NCBI GenBank assembly: GCA_002794775.1
Contig: NBAY01000146.1
Coordinates: 1-52,265, forward strand
Length of the DNA stretch: 52,265 nt
Direction: 5' to 3'
Source of the DNA: Porodaedalea pini
Lineage: Eukaryota; Basidiomycota; Agaricomycetes; Hymenochaetales; Hymenochaetaceae
Shown here: positions 34,831 through 49,749 of the stretch, one piece after another
Layout of the letters: the number at the start of each line of letters is the position of its first letter
How positions within the stretch are numbered: the first letter of the stretch is position 1
Made by a program: the position numbers and the translations under genes
The notes under the pieces: generated by a model
What the model was told of the DNA's origin: nothing
Database searches by the model: none
Seen by the model: only the letters and a program-made list of their open reading frames with translations

Positions 34831-37595
34831 CGTAGTCGTGGACAAGACTGGAAAGAATGGGAGTATTCTGGAGCTTGGACGGTGAGAACCATGATTGGGA
34901 TCACTAAAGAATCAATCAGACACAGGTGCGCTCGCTATATTCAAGCATTCATCGTGTTCCATCATGATTAGCTTTCGCACACGATGCGGTACATCCCCTG
35001 TCAAGTCCTTCGATCCCCGCACTCGGGAACGCTCATCCACCGATGCGCGTGGGTCATGCGCTGTACCACAGTCCAGAACGGTTATTTCTCATCGTTTCCA
35101 AATATCCCTATGTGTACAGCTGTCTGATCTCTGAATTTTGTCCCAAATTGCTCTGGACTTTCCTGTGCCTCTTCTTGAAAATTCTCTCTAGAGAATCGCG
35201 TTTCTCCGCATGCATCATGATGCGTATCGCGGATCTGCACATTCCTCCCCTTCTGAACGAGATCCGAAAGCTACGACTTCATCTGTAAGCGATGAGAGTG
35301 GAAGAAGATCATGGCGTTGGCGCCGAATGTCTTGGAGTCGCTACTCTGGAACGCTGACTGATAACTTAGAACCAATCAAATGCGGAAAGTCAGCATGCGT
35401 CGCACTTCTTTCAAAGCAACTGGCTCTTCTCTTCTGTGTGATGCATCTCAGTCCAGAGTGCTTCGTCGTGCCCTGAAAGGTAGACTTCACGCATGGGCGC
35501 TTGGGAGACTTGAGTTCTTCTATTCAGCTCCTCATGGTGATATCTGCAATGACTGGCGAGATGACAAGAGGGACAATCACGAAGCACATTTATCAGTCTG
35601 TACGAGCAGCACACTGAGAAAGGGGTCCCAAAAACAGCCATACAGAAAAGACGTGAGTCGATATGAACAATCTGGTTGCAAAACCACATTTCTCACCCTC
35701 ACTATAAACCAAGTTGTGTGATGTATGTATGCTCGAGCTTGCCGAGGCTCCGCGGAGACTATCACCTCCATCCAACTCTAAGTGCTCTAGATGTGAATAA
35801 ATCAAGAATGTGAGAGGTGCACGAACTTGGAGGAAACATTGAGAGTCGATGCTTCACAGAAGAGACTTGCTCCCACTTCTAGTTTTGTTGAAAGAATGTA
35901 GAAATAGAAGCACTATATTACTTTCTTCGGACTGTCTGCAATCAACTTGCTGCAAAGGTCCGTGTTCAACAATCAAATGCATTACTGTTCAGAGTTGACT
36001 GTTGTTCTGAGTCGGTGACCTCGAGCACAATCATCATTAAACAATCTGGGGGATTTCCAAGTGAGACTGGTAAACCTTACAGTAACGCTTCACCAAATGA
36101 AGCACGAGATTTCTGCAGACTGCAATAGCTCCTGAGTCTCCATACAAAGGACACCCATACCTGCTGCGACGATGGATTTTGTAAGTGAAAGCAACTAAAG
36201 CAATTCGAAGATACAAAGATTCTCGAGAAGGGCTATCATTTGTGGCGAAAAGTGAATATTGAAACAACTTGGACTTCAAACGAGCTCGAGAGGAAAATGG
36301 TAGCGTACTCCACCATTTAAGTTCATCCGGCCAAGATGTGATGTCCTTGAATGCCTCAGTCCCCTCAGGCTTATGCCAGGTCATCGCAAGGAAATCATAG
36401 GTTGCATTCAACATCTTGACATACGCAAGGCCCTCATGTCCAACACCGACAACGAGCCTGTTTCGAAGCGTGGCACGAGTTAGGACAGATCTCTGAGTCA
36501 TTCAAAAGAAGATAAATCCTAGGGAAGCCGATGAATAAGCTAGTACCCCTCATCCATCTGAGAGAGGCGGCGCGAAGCTGGCGATATCTACGGGCTGGCG
36601 AATGCGTCGTCATGCGGGAGCTTTCCTAACAGGCTCCGTTGACTGTAGCCTTTGAAGAAGTCACTGCAGTAATTATTTTTTGCACTACGTAACATTGAAG
36701 TGCCCTTCGCGACATCTATGGAACTCCACTCCGCTGTGGGAAAGATGAAGAGCAGCGCGCCGGGAACTAGGATGTCCATCAAGTAGTTCATCAAGAGGCT
36801 TAAGGATTCGTGTCAGCGTGAGTGCGAAATGACCCATCCGATCACTCCGACCGTCTATAAGTGCAATCTCAGGGGGCCGAAACAAACGTTTTTTTCTTCA
36901 ATACGCAAGAGGTCATCTGCTGCACATTTCACTGAGTTATCCATCGCTGCGATGCATGTGTTACCAAATTCGTACTGTTCGCCACGACGCCTCTTGAGTT
37001 GTTCGCCATTGCTTTGAGTATTCTTCTCATCTTGACCCCGTCCTCGCGGTTTCCTTTGCCGCCATTACGGCCTTCCTGTTCGCCATGGACATGAAGCTAG
37101 AGAATAGGAGACATTCCGACTATACAGCGAGTTCTATGGCAAGTATCCGTATGCACGTCCGCCATACAATAAATGTCGTCAACCGACACTGTAAAAGGTG
37201 GCGGAATGAACGGGGACTGTAACTTGAACTCCTCTATCGCGGTTTGCAGTCCGTGGCACGTTCTTATGGAATATATCATGATGCCCTCGCAGAGTCGCAG
37301 CACACTTTACTTTTAATAATCCTAGAAGAATGCGATCAAACGCCAAGATACTTATAAATCATAATCCCCGTATAGCAGAGACAGTCCGTAATAACTATAG
37401 TTGAATAGAAAGCCAGAGAAGTCACGCTGCTTTGTACAGAATGTACAATTTACTATAAATTCTAAAACAGGATCGCGACTTGATCGTCGATCTTCCTCAG
37501 GCTGTCATCAAAAATTCGGACTCTCAAGGTTTGCTGCTGTGCTAGCGTTCGCGTCATTAATATTAATATTGCTGCACTGCTGTACTCTTCAAGCG
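34831..37595. other. Long gene-poor interval
   Basis: About 2.7 kb without a recognisable gene. A minus-strand frame of 154 codons (36037-36501) and shorter neighbours (36588-36794) are open but show no domain I know, and I found no splice structure joining them. I see no transposon ends, tRNA or simple repeats. Confidence 0.5.
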
Positions 37596-39139
37596 ATGTT
37601 CAAGTTCAATTTCTCAGAGCTGGATCTTGAGGATGATAATAATCAATCTCTCGACCCTCTCGCTGTAGCAGAGCCGGCATCGGAGCAAGGCGACTTGAAT
37701 CCATCTGGCACCGTGTCTGGGACGCACTCGTCGGCGAGTGGAACGAAAGGCGTCGAAAGAAGAAACTCTACATCCCACTATGCAGAACACGCAAAAGCTT
37801 ACGAGCTATCGCTAGATGATCTGGTGAGTGCATATACATGTATCTTATCTTTTACACCCACAGGTAGTTCACGCTCATCGAACCCGGAAAGGCAGTCGCA
37901 TGCCCTCCCGCCTGCATTCTCATACTCCCCGCTTGTCATACCGCTTTCTGGAGACACGGCTTTCAACAGCGAGGGCTCGCCGATTGACGATGGGAGCCAA
38001 AAGAATACGAGCGGGAGCATCACCCTTCTCCGACGCGACCTCTTCGACGCGCGCTACCAACTCATTTCCGAGGATGACGCCAACGTGCTTCCCGCAGAAT
38101 CTGTGCATTTCATCGACGGATCAGAGGCTCCGGACGCGGCGCGTCCTCCAGCCAGTCAGAAGCATGGCGACGCGCTCGAGTTCATCGACAACCCGTCTGA
38201 TCTTGTTTCTGGTGTGTATGAAGGCGGGCTCAAGACGTGGGAGTGCAGTCTAGACCTCGTTGCTTGTCTTGCGAGCTTGGGAGGAGCGGATTGGATGAGG
38301 GGGAAGAGGGTTATTGAGGTGCGTGCTACCTTCTCGTCTGCTGTAATTCTTTGAATCCCTTATGGTGTTCTTGAGTAGATTGGCTGTGGTACAGCTGTAC
38401 CGAGTCTTTACTTGCTGCACAAACTATTCTCGCATCCTCGGACTGCCGGCTCAGGCACGGACACCCTTAGGACGGAGTTCGTCCTGCAAGATTACAACGA
38501 CCTCGTTCTACGACTCATCACATTTCCGAATGTACTTCTGACTTGGTGTGAGTACCTTCTGTTCACAGCTCATCGCCCTGCTGACATTGCCCACCGCCAT
38601 CTTCAGACGCCTCAGCACTCGCAGAAGCCTATCGCTCACATTACCCATCTACAGACGAGTCAGACGAGAGTATCTTCGACTCGACGCAACCCGGCGACAT
38701 GCACATCAGACCCGAGCTGCTATCCGCCTTCCGCACCTCGCTGCGGGAGCAAGGTATCTCCATCCGCTTCATCGCAGGCTCTTGGGAGACCCTCAGCAAC
38801 AGCAATGCTCTATGCGTCTTTCCCTTCGACGTGACGCTCACTTCCGAGACGATCTACCAGACGTCCAGCCTCCCATCGCTCATCGGGCTGCTCAAGAGGG
38901 CAGCGACGAGCAGCGGAGGCGACTCAGATGACAGGAATGTTCAGATGATGGCACGGGATTTTTCGCTCGAAGACTGCGAACGGCTGTGCTTGGTTGCGGC
39001 GAAGGTGCTGTACTTTGGTGTCGGAGGTGGAATCATGGACTTTGAGCGCGCCGTGAGCGAGTCGGGTGGAAAGACGAGAATTGTATTGCAGAGGAAAGCC
39101 GGTGTTGGGCGAAGGGTCATGAGCGTTGAGTGGACGTAG
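37596..39139 (+). CDS. HPM1: Protein-histidine N-methyltransferase, HPM1/METTL18-like
   Basis: Exons 37596-37823, 37896-38318, 38379-38547 and 38607-39139 total 1353 nt, giving 450 aa in closed phase. The start MFKFNFSELDLEDD matches the way this family begins. The methyltransferase core shows GLKTWECSLDLVACL, then the SAM-binding motif VIEIGCGTAVPSL (split by an intron just before IGCG), FVLQDYNDLVLRL and FPNV, then IRFIAGSWETL and a C-terminal YFGVGGG segment. Known: Hpm1/METTL18 methylates a His of ribosomal protein uL3 (Rpl3) in the cytosol or nucleus, affecting ribosome assembly and elongation. Long Ser-rich linkers (about residues 40-75) and a loop SHYPSTDESDES make it longer than yeast Hpm1. 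Confidence 0.87.
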
Positions 39140-41045
39140 AACAAATCGTATCACGAAGAAAAGTAGTCATTTGCGCTCCTACAGTAGCAACATAGTACAT
39201 ATACAAAGACTGAGGTAACTGGAAAAAGAAGAGTCAGCAACGAGAATCGGTAAACAAGAACGAGAAGGTGAGGGAGCAGGTCAGAGAAGCCGGTGTTTTC
39301 ATGTCCTCGCCCAGCAGCACCACCACCACTCCGGCACGGCTGCCCAAGACGAGCATCCGCACAGCGACCTGCACAGAGGCACAGGCGGAGACAGTGAGGC
39401 ACCGCAGCGGACAAGACGGTCAACGAATGGATGAACTTGGTTTCTTCTTGAAACGAGACAAACCGAGTTTATCCACTCACAAACTCAAGTACACCATATC
39501 CACCGCACGACAGAAGCCTATTCGAAGTCTGCAAATGAAGATGGATATGTCAGAAATTCGACGGTGCAATGCCATTGAAAAGATGTAGAGAAATGAGGGT
39601 CAGAATTGAGAGTTTTGGTAAATGGGTATCCACAAGGAGCTCGCGCTCTCATTCGGAAGCAGAACTGAATAGTTGTTCATCATGAAAGCGAAAACAGATG
39701 CGAGTACTTACCAAAATAAACCAATTGAGAATGAGCGAACGGACAGGATGCTGCAGACAAGAGACGATGGTCGTTCAAGAAAAGAGATGCCTGAGAATTT
39801 ATGCCCTCAAAAACTATATAGGCCCTTTCAGGCTCCGCTCAGAACGTGATCGACCCGTCCTTCACACTTTTTCTTGCTCGTCGCTGTCATAGCCCGCGGT
39901 GTTTTGCTCAACGTCAGGATGGGTATAACAATCATGGTGAGTCTTCCGCTCACACCGTCTTTGCCATGAAGATATCTATCCATATTTCGAGCCGGCGACG
40001 TTACTCGATGAGCCATGCTCTAACATGCATCACCAACGGAGCTTCCCTTCCCCCCCTTCCCATCCTGCTCTCCACAAAAATTCGTTCTGACTTTTTTCTC
40101 TTTTCAGAGATAATTTGTTGGCGGTGGGTAGCGCTCCTTCCTGTATGGCCTCGTGACGATTCAGTTAGTGGGCGACATGAGGATGGGCCCTTGTGCTAAC
40201 ACACACCACCCGCTGAAGGCTTCGTTACGAAGTGCTCTCTTTCGGACTGCCATGCTCATTTCTTTCACCATTGGATCACTAGGAGGTTCTGCAACTGAAG
40301 TGTGTGAAGGCCATGTCGATAAGGTGAGTATATTTGCCCTCACCCCTTCGTCACCGATGATGTTTGAAACATACAAGCATATGTCCGACCTTCATGAAGG
40401 ACACCATTTCATGTTGCCTGAGACTTTCTTTCGGCTCATCTACTCTGTGTGATTCACACGTACTGATTTTGACTTCCAGGACAAGATCGACTTGAATTGG
40501 TCGTGTATGTCTGTAGCTTACGCGTACTTTTTGTAGTCTGGTACGATATTTGTCGACAACAGCTTTCCTTCAATACTATTGCTGTGATTCTCTATCTGAT
40601 CGCAACACAATTCTTGAGCACAGTGTTGCAATCAGAAGAATCAACGAAGCCACTCACACCCACCGAGAGACCTCTCACAGTATTAGTCCAGTAAAATCGA
40701 AGTGAATCTTGAGTTCCTGGTTTGAACTACCGTCGACTGCTTGCACTCGCCAACCAGCTGTCCTCCGAGTCTTGTATTCATGCTTACTTCCAATAAATAC
40801 AATATTGACACAGTTATTATTGATCCTCAAACGAAGAAAAAGAAGAGAAAGAAAGGGCGTAGTCAGAAAGAAGAGAAAACCGAGAGAGCTACAGCCACCC
40901 CCGGACTAAAACGATAAGTACACGCGCTGCTGTCCGGCGAGGTCTGAACGTTCGTCTTCGCTGCTCAGCAGACTCGTAAACTGCAAAACATCCTCACACA
41001 ACACCACATTCTCCGTTCTCCCTACTCGAACGGACCGGACACGCC
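39140..41045. other. Gene-poor interval; may include the last calcineurin exon
   Basis: No independent gene is supported. The stretch next to the calcineurin gene (about 40911-40994, minus) has an open segment after a good TTTTGCAG acceptor that could be an alternative 3' exon. The rest consists of short unconnected frames. Confidence 0.45.
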
Positions 41046-43618
<2,573 letters not shown>

Positions 43619-43859
43619 GGCTAGTCGTATGTCGTAGTCGTCGGGGTCGTGGTCAGGGAGAAAGACAAGTAGACGCGGTCAAAGTAAGGAGTGGAGGGTT
43701 ACTGACTTACTGCTCTGGGCCTAATAGGCCTGCGTCTAAAGGCGGGGTTTAAATTACCCGATTTACTACCCGTCGTCACGCGTGCAGTCGCGTAGGTCAC
43801 CTCAGCTCCGACTATCTTGGCATTTATGTACAGAAAGGCAGATATATATATTATCGATA

Positions 43860-45030
43860 TTAGCCAAAGTATATTGTTAGTACATGTTTTGCAACGTTGA
43901 ACCCTAGAAGCGAGACAACGTATCCCGCGAAAAGTGGGAGCAAAGGCGATAACAGCAGTTCAGTTCGGACAAGGAATGGGAGGGCTGAAAGACCGGCTTC
44001 GTTAGATCGCGAGTGTCATCGTCAAACATGGACTTACCGTTGAGTCCCAGGTACACGCCATACATGTACTGAGCAAAGCTGTTGCGAATGAGTGTATGTT
44101 GGTGACAGCCCACGAAGGCGCAAAAAAGAAGTCGATAAGCTTACCCAGCTAAATAAAGGGTGTTGCCTACCCACAGACAGACCCAATTGTCTTTAAGGAC
44201 TATAGGTACGAGAAAGAGCTGCGCGAGATATAAAGTTAAGTAAAAGGGGAAGAATGCGTTTGTGTGCACGTCAAAGGCGTATGCCCACTCGACGGCGGTG
44301 TCTGCTGGATTGGCATGTGAGGGGGGCGAGAGAAGAAGATGGTTCGAGATAAACCTGCATGAAACACCTCTGTTATCATGCGCATCATTTTCGAGAGAGG
44401 AAGAGTCCTGACCATATGATGGTCGCGACGGCGAAACCGACGAGTAGGAAATCCCTAAGAATCATGAGGAAGGCTAATCGGATAGCTTCCCATGGCGAAT
44501 AATACCATACTATTGACCACGCGATAGCAGATACTAGACCAACGCGTCAGCGTTGGATTCGAGCCTGACTGCGCAAGGGCATACCTATTAGACAAGCGCC
44601 AATCAACACCAATATTGCTGGATCGTCTCTCGCCCATGTGTTTTTCGTCTCTGCAAACTCCTTCAACACTCATCCGCATCAGAAGAAGCAGACTTCATAC
44701 GTTTATGAAAGTACACGTTCCGATACCTGCGCAAATCACAGCCTTTCAGTGAGTATTCTGCTACCGACAATTATTCTTGTGCTCACACTCTTTTCGGCGC
44801 GAGGCACAGGTACGTTAGCTGCCAAGCCGCCAGTTCAAAATCCTGCAAAAAAAAAAACAATTAGCCAAAAATAATCCACCACTCGAAGCAGATTCCATAC
44901 TGACCATCTGCTGAAAACGATGCAAGCGCCTGAAGATTAATGGCAGTCTGGCCGACACCGGCTTCGGTGGTTGCACGAAGGAAGTGGCATTGTTGGGCGT
45001 ATTCGGCACACTGACGGGTAATATAGACAT
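43860..45030 (-). CDS. UNC50: UNC-50/GMH1 family Golgi membrane protein
   Basis: Minus-strand gene with start ATG 45028-45030 in a GCCACC context and stop TAA at 43860-43862. A hydrophilic N-terminus is followed by the family hallmarks FRRLHRFQQMDFELAAWQ, YLCLAPKRV, YRNVYFHKQTKNTWARDDPA, then five or six TM segments including WEAIRLAFLMILRDFLLVGF, DNWVCLWVGNTLYLAG and FAQYMYGVYLGLNALPFL. It ends LTIYFG. Several short introns interrupt it, each with closing phase where checked. Known: UNC-50/Gmh1 proteins reside in the Golgi; yeast Gmh1 interacts with the Arf exchange factor Gea1, and worm UNC-50 supports nicotinic receptor trafficking. The length and motifs suggest an intact copy. Confidence 0.9.
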
Positions 45031-45736
45031 GGTGGCATGTGTTCCGGGACGTCTGAACAAGGACCGGGGAGACGACAGCTTGAATGTCTCTTGAGGTTTT
45101 GAATGTCGCAACTCGTCGAGCCCGACCACGTCGCGAGCTGCGGCGCGTTGCCGTGCGAGTGTGACCGTGGGTGAATTAGCGTGACTAAGAACTTCCTTTC
45201 TGGATTATGAAGCGGCCCAAACACCGACACGGCTTTCAGGTTCCTGCCAGTACAGTACTGCATGACTGCATCTGCATTCCAACCGTACAGATGGACGCTT
45301 ATCATATCAATATAAATCGCAATATTCTGCGCCCGACTACGTCTCAATCCGCGCTTAGCACTCGTAAAAGTTCAGTGAAGCTGCTTCCGATTCCTACCAC
45401 TACATTCTCAAACTCGCAAACTTGACCTTTCTCATCATGGGTGCGTGTTTTGTTATTCCCCACAGATGATGGCTCACCTTGTTCTACAGTAGAGATCCTT
45501 TTCAGGGTGCGCGCAGAGTACAGTAGAGCGATGATCACATGGCTGTGCCGTCGAGATAAAGTTTCATTATCCGAGTCACGGCCGTGCAGCCGCGCGTACA
45601 GTATTCAGACTCATGCTGATCGCAGCACGGCGCAGTCTGTCCGCAGTCTGCATCGTGGACGTGACCTATAAATCCACAAAGCAAAGGCAGGCAACCAAGT
45701 GTCAAAAGCTCCCAAAGGCCTCTCTGCACTACCACC
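45031..45736. promoter_or_regulatory. Bidirectional intergenic region between UNC-50 and the Met-Pro-rich gene
   Basis: The two flanking genes are divergent, so about 0.7 kb must hold both promoters. No coding exon or clear TATA box is seen. Confidence 0.5.
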
Positions 45737-47444
45737 ATGATTCTCTTCCCGTCTCCTGACGAAAAGGCACCAGACGGCGTCGCTACCACGACGCATGTGT
45801 TCTATGCGACGATTCCGAGCCCTGAGCCTGCGCCCCATTCCGGCGATGCAGATGGCGACAATCTCGCCCAGCACTTCGACGCCAACTTGAATATCGAAGA
45901 TGCGCCACCGGCGTACGACATCCATGTTCAGAAAACCCAGGCTAATGTAGTAGCCGAGGGCGACGTCAAGGATCCCGACCAGTTCGAAGACAGGGCCGCC
46001 AGAGAGAATGATGATCCCTACGACAAAGCGAACCCTCCGAGGAGCCCACCTTCGACTCGTTCTGTTCCCGGTTCTCGAGGCTTGAATAATTCAGGCGGCT
46101 CCGGTCGAGCACCTCGAGCACCTGCCTTCCAGCCCCTTGTCTTACACTCGCGGAGCAAGAAACTCGAGGATGGCTTCTTCCCTATGCCTCCCCCATCGGA
46201 CGTGCAGCCGCATCCCTTCAGTCAACGGAACGTCGGAGAAGCCGACTGGACAAAGTTAGTCGTTCTATCACTTGGAATAGCTTAATTTTGAGTCTGACTT
46301 TATGATATGTTATAGGTTCCTGTCTGACCTTCAGACGTCGGCGCGCCTTTCGCCATGCGATCCTCCTGCGATGCCTTTCCAATTTGGAGAGAGAAGCAAC
46401 CTCTTCAGAAGTAAGTATTATTTTCTGAGCATTTGGTCAAAGGGTACTCATTACTTTTAGGCATGGGATCGATGATACGGTCATTCTCCGCGACAACTGC
46501 TGGAAAACAGCCCGAGCAAGGAACGCGCTGCGGCCCAGGGGCTCTCGTAGATACCTGGAACGAGGTACGTATTACATTTACTCTGAAGTCCTGTATTTTT
46601 ACTAAGAGATTTTTTTTCGCAGAACTTCTTCCACCGTCGTGGACTCGACGTCGTTCTCGCTAAGGGGTCGCGCAGACTGAACGGCGACAGGGCGCTGCCG
46701 CCTCCTGACTTTCTGTCGGCTGATGGAAGTACGAGAGCCCGCTCGCCTCCGGCGATGCCAGTGATGGCTCCCGTACCCCCTATGCCGCGTATGCCACCCA
46801 TGCCTCCTATGCCTCCTATGCCACCCGCGCCTTCTGTGCCACCTATGCCCTCAATGCCTTCAATGCCTCCGATGCCCTCAATGCCTCCACTGCCTCCGAT
46901 GCCTCCGATGTCACCCATGCCACCCATGCCCGGCGCCTACATGCCTGGCGCACGCAACGAACGCCACGGTCCCCGGCACTCACACTCCACGTCCTCCCTC
47001 TCCTCATCCAGCTCCTCAGACTCGGACTCGGACTCGGACTCAGATCACGAGAAATCGCACTCGCACTCGTGCGCACAGAACTGCTCGTCAAAGGCGCAGC
47101 GGCGCGCGGCGCGTCGAGCGCGTCGTGCGGAGAGACGGAGCCATAAGCGGGAGCGGCGCATGGAGCGCAAGCACGCGCGGTGGGAGCGGAAGATTGCGCG
47201 GTGGGAGGCGAAGATGGGTGCGAGGGGCGTAGGTTTTGGCCAGGGTCGGGGCCGGGGTGAGGGTTTTGGACGGGGTTTTGGACGGGGTCGGGGCGGATGG
47301 CATTCTGAGATGTGGCAAGGCCAGAGGGGGCCTGCGTTTGGTCCGGGAATGGGTGTGGGGGGATTGGTGCAGGGCCTTGCGGCTGCGATCGGTGGGGAGG
47401 ATGATGGGTATTATAGGCTCGTTGTGGTTGACCTCGGGGTGTGA
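45737..47444 (+). CDS. Low-complexity protein with Met-Pro repeats, Ser-Asp tract and Gly-Arg-rich tail
   Basis: Four exons (45737-46254, 46316-46410, 46461-46564, 46623-47444) total 1539 nt, giving 512 aa in frame; the start ATG has an ACCACC context. The first half is acidic and proline-rich with a conserved-looking segment FLSDLQTSARLSPCDPPAMP. A short ordered motif NFFHRRGLDVVLAKG follows near residue 245. Then comes about 45 residues of PPMP-type repeats, a Ser tract running into alternating Ser-Asp, a highly basic Arg-rich helix (RRAARRARRAERRSHKRERR), and a Gly-Arg-rich segment (GFGQGRGRGEGFGRGFGRG). The composition resembles RNA-binding or phase-separating proteins, but there is no RRM or other known domain. 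I assign no function. Confidence 0.8.
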
Positions 47445-47842
47445 CCGTGCAGCCTGCAGCCTGTCGATATCTATTGGGGGGGATGTCCTGGGGCTTATGG
47501 TCTGCCTTGAATTCTCACAAGCGTCTCAAAGCCTTTACAATTTGTTTCCTTTCTAATATATTCGTTTGCCCATATGTACAGGTTTCGACGTGATATCTGT
47601 GTTCCCCGTTGTACTTTAGCATATGTGCAATAGTTATTATGAGACCACATCAGATACCGAGAAAGCAAATGTTTGGTTTGATTTCAATATCGCAGGCGAT
47701 GAGCTGCAGGCTGAAATCAACTAATACCAAGGCCATTGTATGATACGTCTCATACCAGCATATATTTTTGTCCAAAACAAACAACACTTAATACTACAGG
47801 GCTTCCGTTATCTGCTCCTTGCTAATTCAATGTATATGTTCA
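47445..47842. other. Intergenic between convergent genes
   Basis: 3' flanks of both neighbours; AT-rich, no gene seen. Confidence 0.5.
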
Positions 47843-49269
47843 TCAAGATTCCAACGGAGGGGTATCAGCAAAGAGCTGCTGCTGCATACCCCACGGATAG
47901 CGCTCTCCCTTCCTAAGGACCTCAGCATTCTCCGCAAGGCGACGCACCTCCGCGAGCTCCTCGTCACTCAGCTTGAGATCGGCCGCGCCGAGGTTCTCGT
48001 TCAGGTACTACGGGCATTAATATTGTTGATTAGCATCTGCGGAAAACCATGTATAGAAATCCGTTTACCTTGACCTTGGTAGTCCCCGGGATAGGGATGA
48101 TGTCGTTGCCCTGGGCGAGGAGCCATGCGAGAGTGACTTGTCCGCTCGTTGCGCCGTGCTTGTCGCCGATCTTTTGTATCGCGGCGACTATCGCGAGGAT
48201 GTTCGGGAAGTTCTCTTTCGAGTAGCTATTTTAGAAAGGCAAGCCAGGTCCGTATATGCTACTAATAGCGAAATCCACCAAGAGATACTCACCGAGGGAT
48301 CGCGCGCCTGAACTCATCCTCAAAATCATCAGGCGATTTCTATATTATATTTCCAATCGTCCTCAGCAAGAATATCAGAAAACAAACGCATCGTCATAGA
48401 AAACGCACGTAACGACCGGTGAGTATGCCGCGTCCCAGCGGCGAGTACGCCACGACGGCCACGCCGAGCTCACGCGCAGTGTTTAAGACATTGATCTCAG
48501 GGAGCTCGATGTCTAGTGTGAACGGCGAGTACTCGACTTGGATCGCCGCGATTGGGTGCACCGCGTGTGCGCGCCGCAGAGTCGAGGCGGAGCACTCGGA
48601 CAGGCCGATGTGGCGGATTTTTCCTGCCCTGCAGGACGAAAAGACGAATATCAGAACCATCCAAAGGATCTATATTCTGCTGGTAAGACATACTTGACAA
48701 ACTCAGCAAGAGCACCGACGGTGACCTCGATCGGTGTCTTTGTGTCAGGACTGGATAAGATAATATCAGCATTGTTTCTTCGCTAAAACCGAGTGTACAT
48801 ACCGGTGGAGGTAATACAAGTCGATATAATCGACGCCGAGCTTCTGTAAGGAGGACTCTAGGGCCCGCTTGGCGTTCTCCGGACTTCCATCGACAGCCAT
48901 GTTTTTGACAATGCCGAATTTGCTAGCGAGGAATATCTCAGAACGCTTTCCCGTGCGTTTAAACCTATAGAGCAGCGTTAAATGTATCGAACATGCAGAT
49001 TAAAAGAATACTGACCATTTCCCCAGAAGCTCTTCACAGTCGCCGTAGATATTTGCGGTGTCCCAATGTCTGCATCCAGACTCGTAGACAGCGTCGAGAA
49101 GCTGCGGCGGGAAAGCTCTTCAGTTCTACACTAAGGGCGTGTTATCTATGCCTACCTTGAATCGTTCCTCGTCAGACATTCCCGGGGGGAAATTAAAACC
49201 TAGGTTCATAGCGCCATAACCAAGGCAGAACACCTCAGTCTCGGCGATCTTGCGGGTCTTTAGACACAT
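47843..49269 (-). CDS. Aldo/keto reductase (intact)
   Basis: Minus-strand multi-exon gene, start ATG 49267-49269 ([13 protein letters not shown]), first exon 49156-49269 (38 codons), stop TGA at 47843-47845. It follows the AKR barrel: [31 protein letters not shown] with the catalytic Asp and Tyr, FLASKFGI with the Lys, YYLHRPD with the His, then [42 protein letters not shown], and the NADP-binding LPIPGTT-type segment ([17 protein letters not shown]). It ends TPPLES. Known: such enzymes (AKR13-like, near Gal/pyridoxal reductase relatives) reduce carbonyls with NADPH in the cytosol; the substrate is unknown. The relic at 19286-19856 is a paralogue sharing the first intron position. Confidence 0.92.
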
Positions 49270-49749
49270 TTTGTAGAGTATGGGTTGTGCGAAGGAACGA
49301 CAGGTGAGTTTCCAGCCCCCTCTTATATGTCCGCGCCAAGTTGCTTAACTGAGGTCGTCGAACGAAGATCGTGTCATTATCTGTCCACATTTGGAAGCCC
49401 GACGGATCAAGGTGTTATCTAGGCGGAGATTAGCTGACGAGGCCCGCCGGCAGGCTTTCGTCCCCACGTGCCGCTACTAGTCAGTCATGGACCGGTCCTT
49501 GTAACACCCAATCTGGTGATGAATTTGGATAAGTTCAGAAGCTTAGTAGGCACATGCTTTCGGTTCGACTGTACATATTTTTCCTTACACACAATGAAGA
49601 GTTGAAAGAATCACGTGTAACTTGTACGACGCTAGGATCGATAGTCAAAGGAAACATATATGAAGCATTTACATCGCAGGGCGCCAGGAGAAATTATAAC
49701 TTCCACAATTGTGAACTATCATATGGGGATATATGGATACGCCTTCATA
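49270..49749. other. Intergenic region
   Basis: Contains the aldo/keto reductase promoter and the 3' flank of the 7-TM gene. No other gene seen. Confidence 0.5.
49321..49328 (-). promoter_or_regulatory. TATA box of the aldo/keto reductase
   Basis: On the minus strand the sequence reads CATATAAGAGG about 55 nt upstream of the start ATG, giving a short leader. Confidence 0.5.

Noticed and set aside
46481..46927. Minus-strand Gly/Ile-rich frame opposite the Met-Pro tract.
   Set aside because: Reverse complement of the PPMP repeats; the plus-strand gene has matching splice phases and a good start context.
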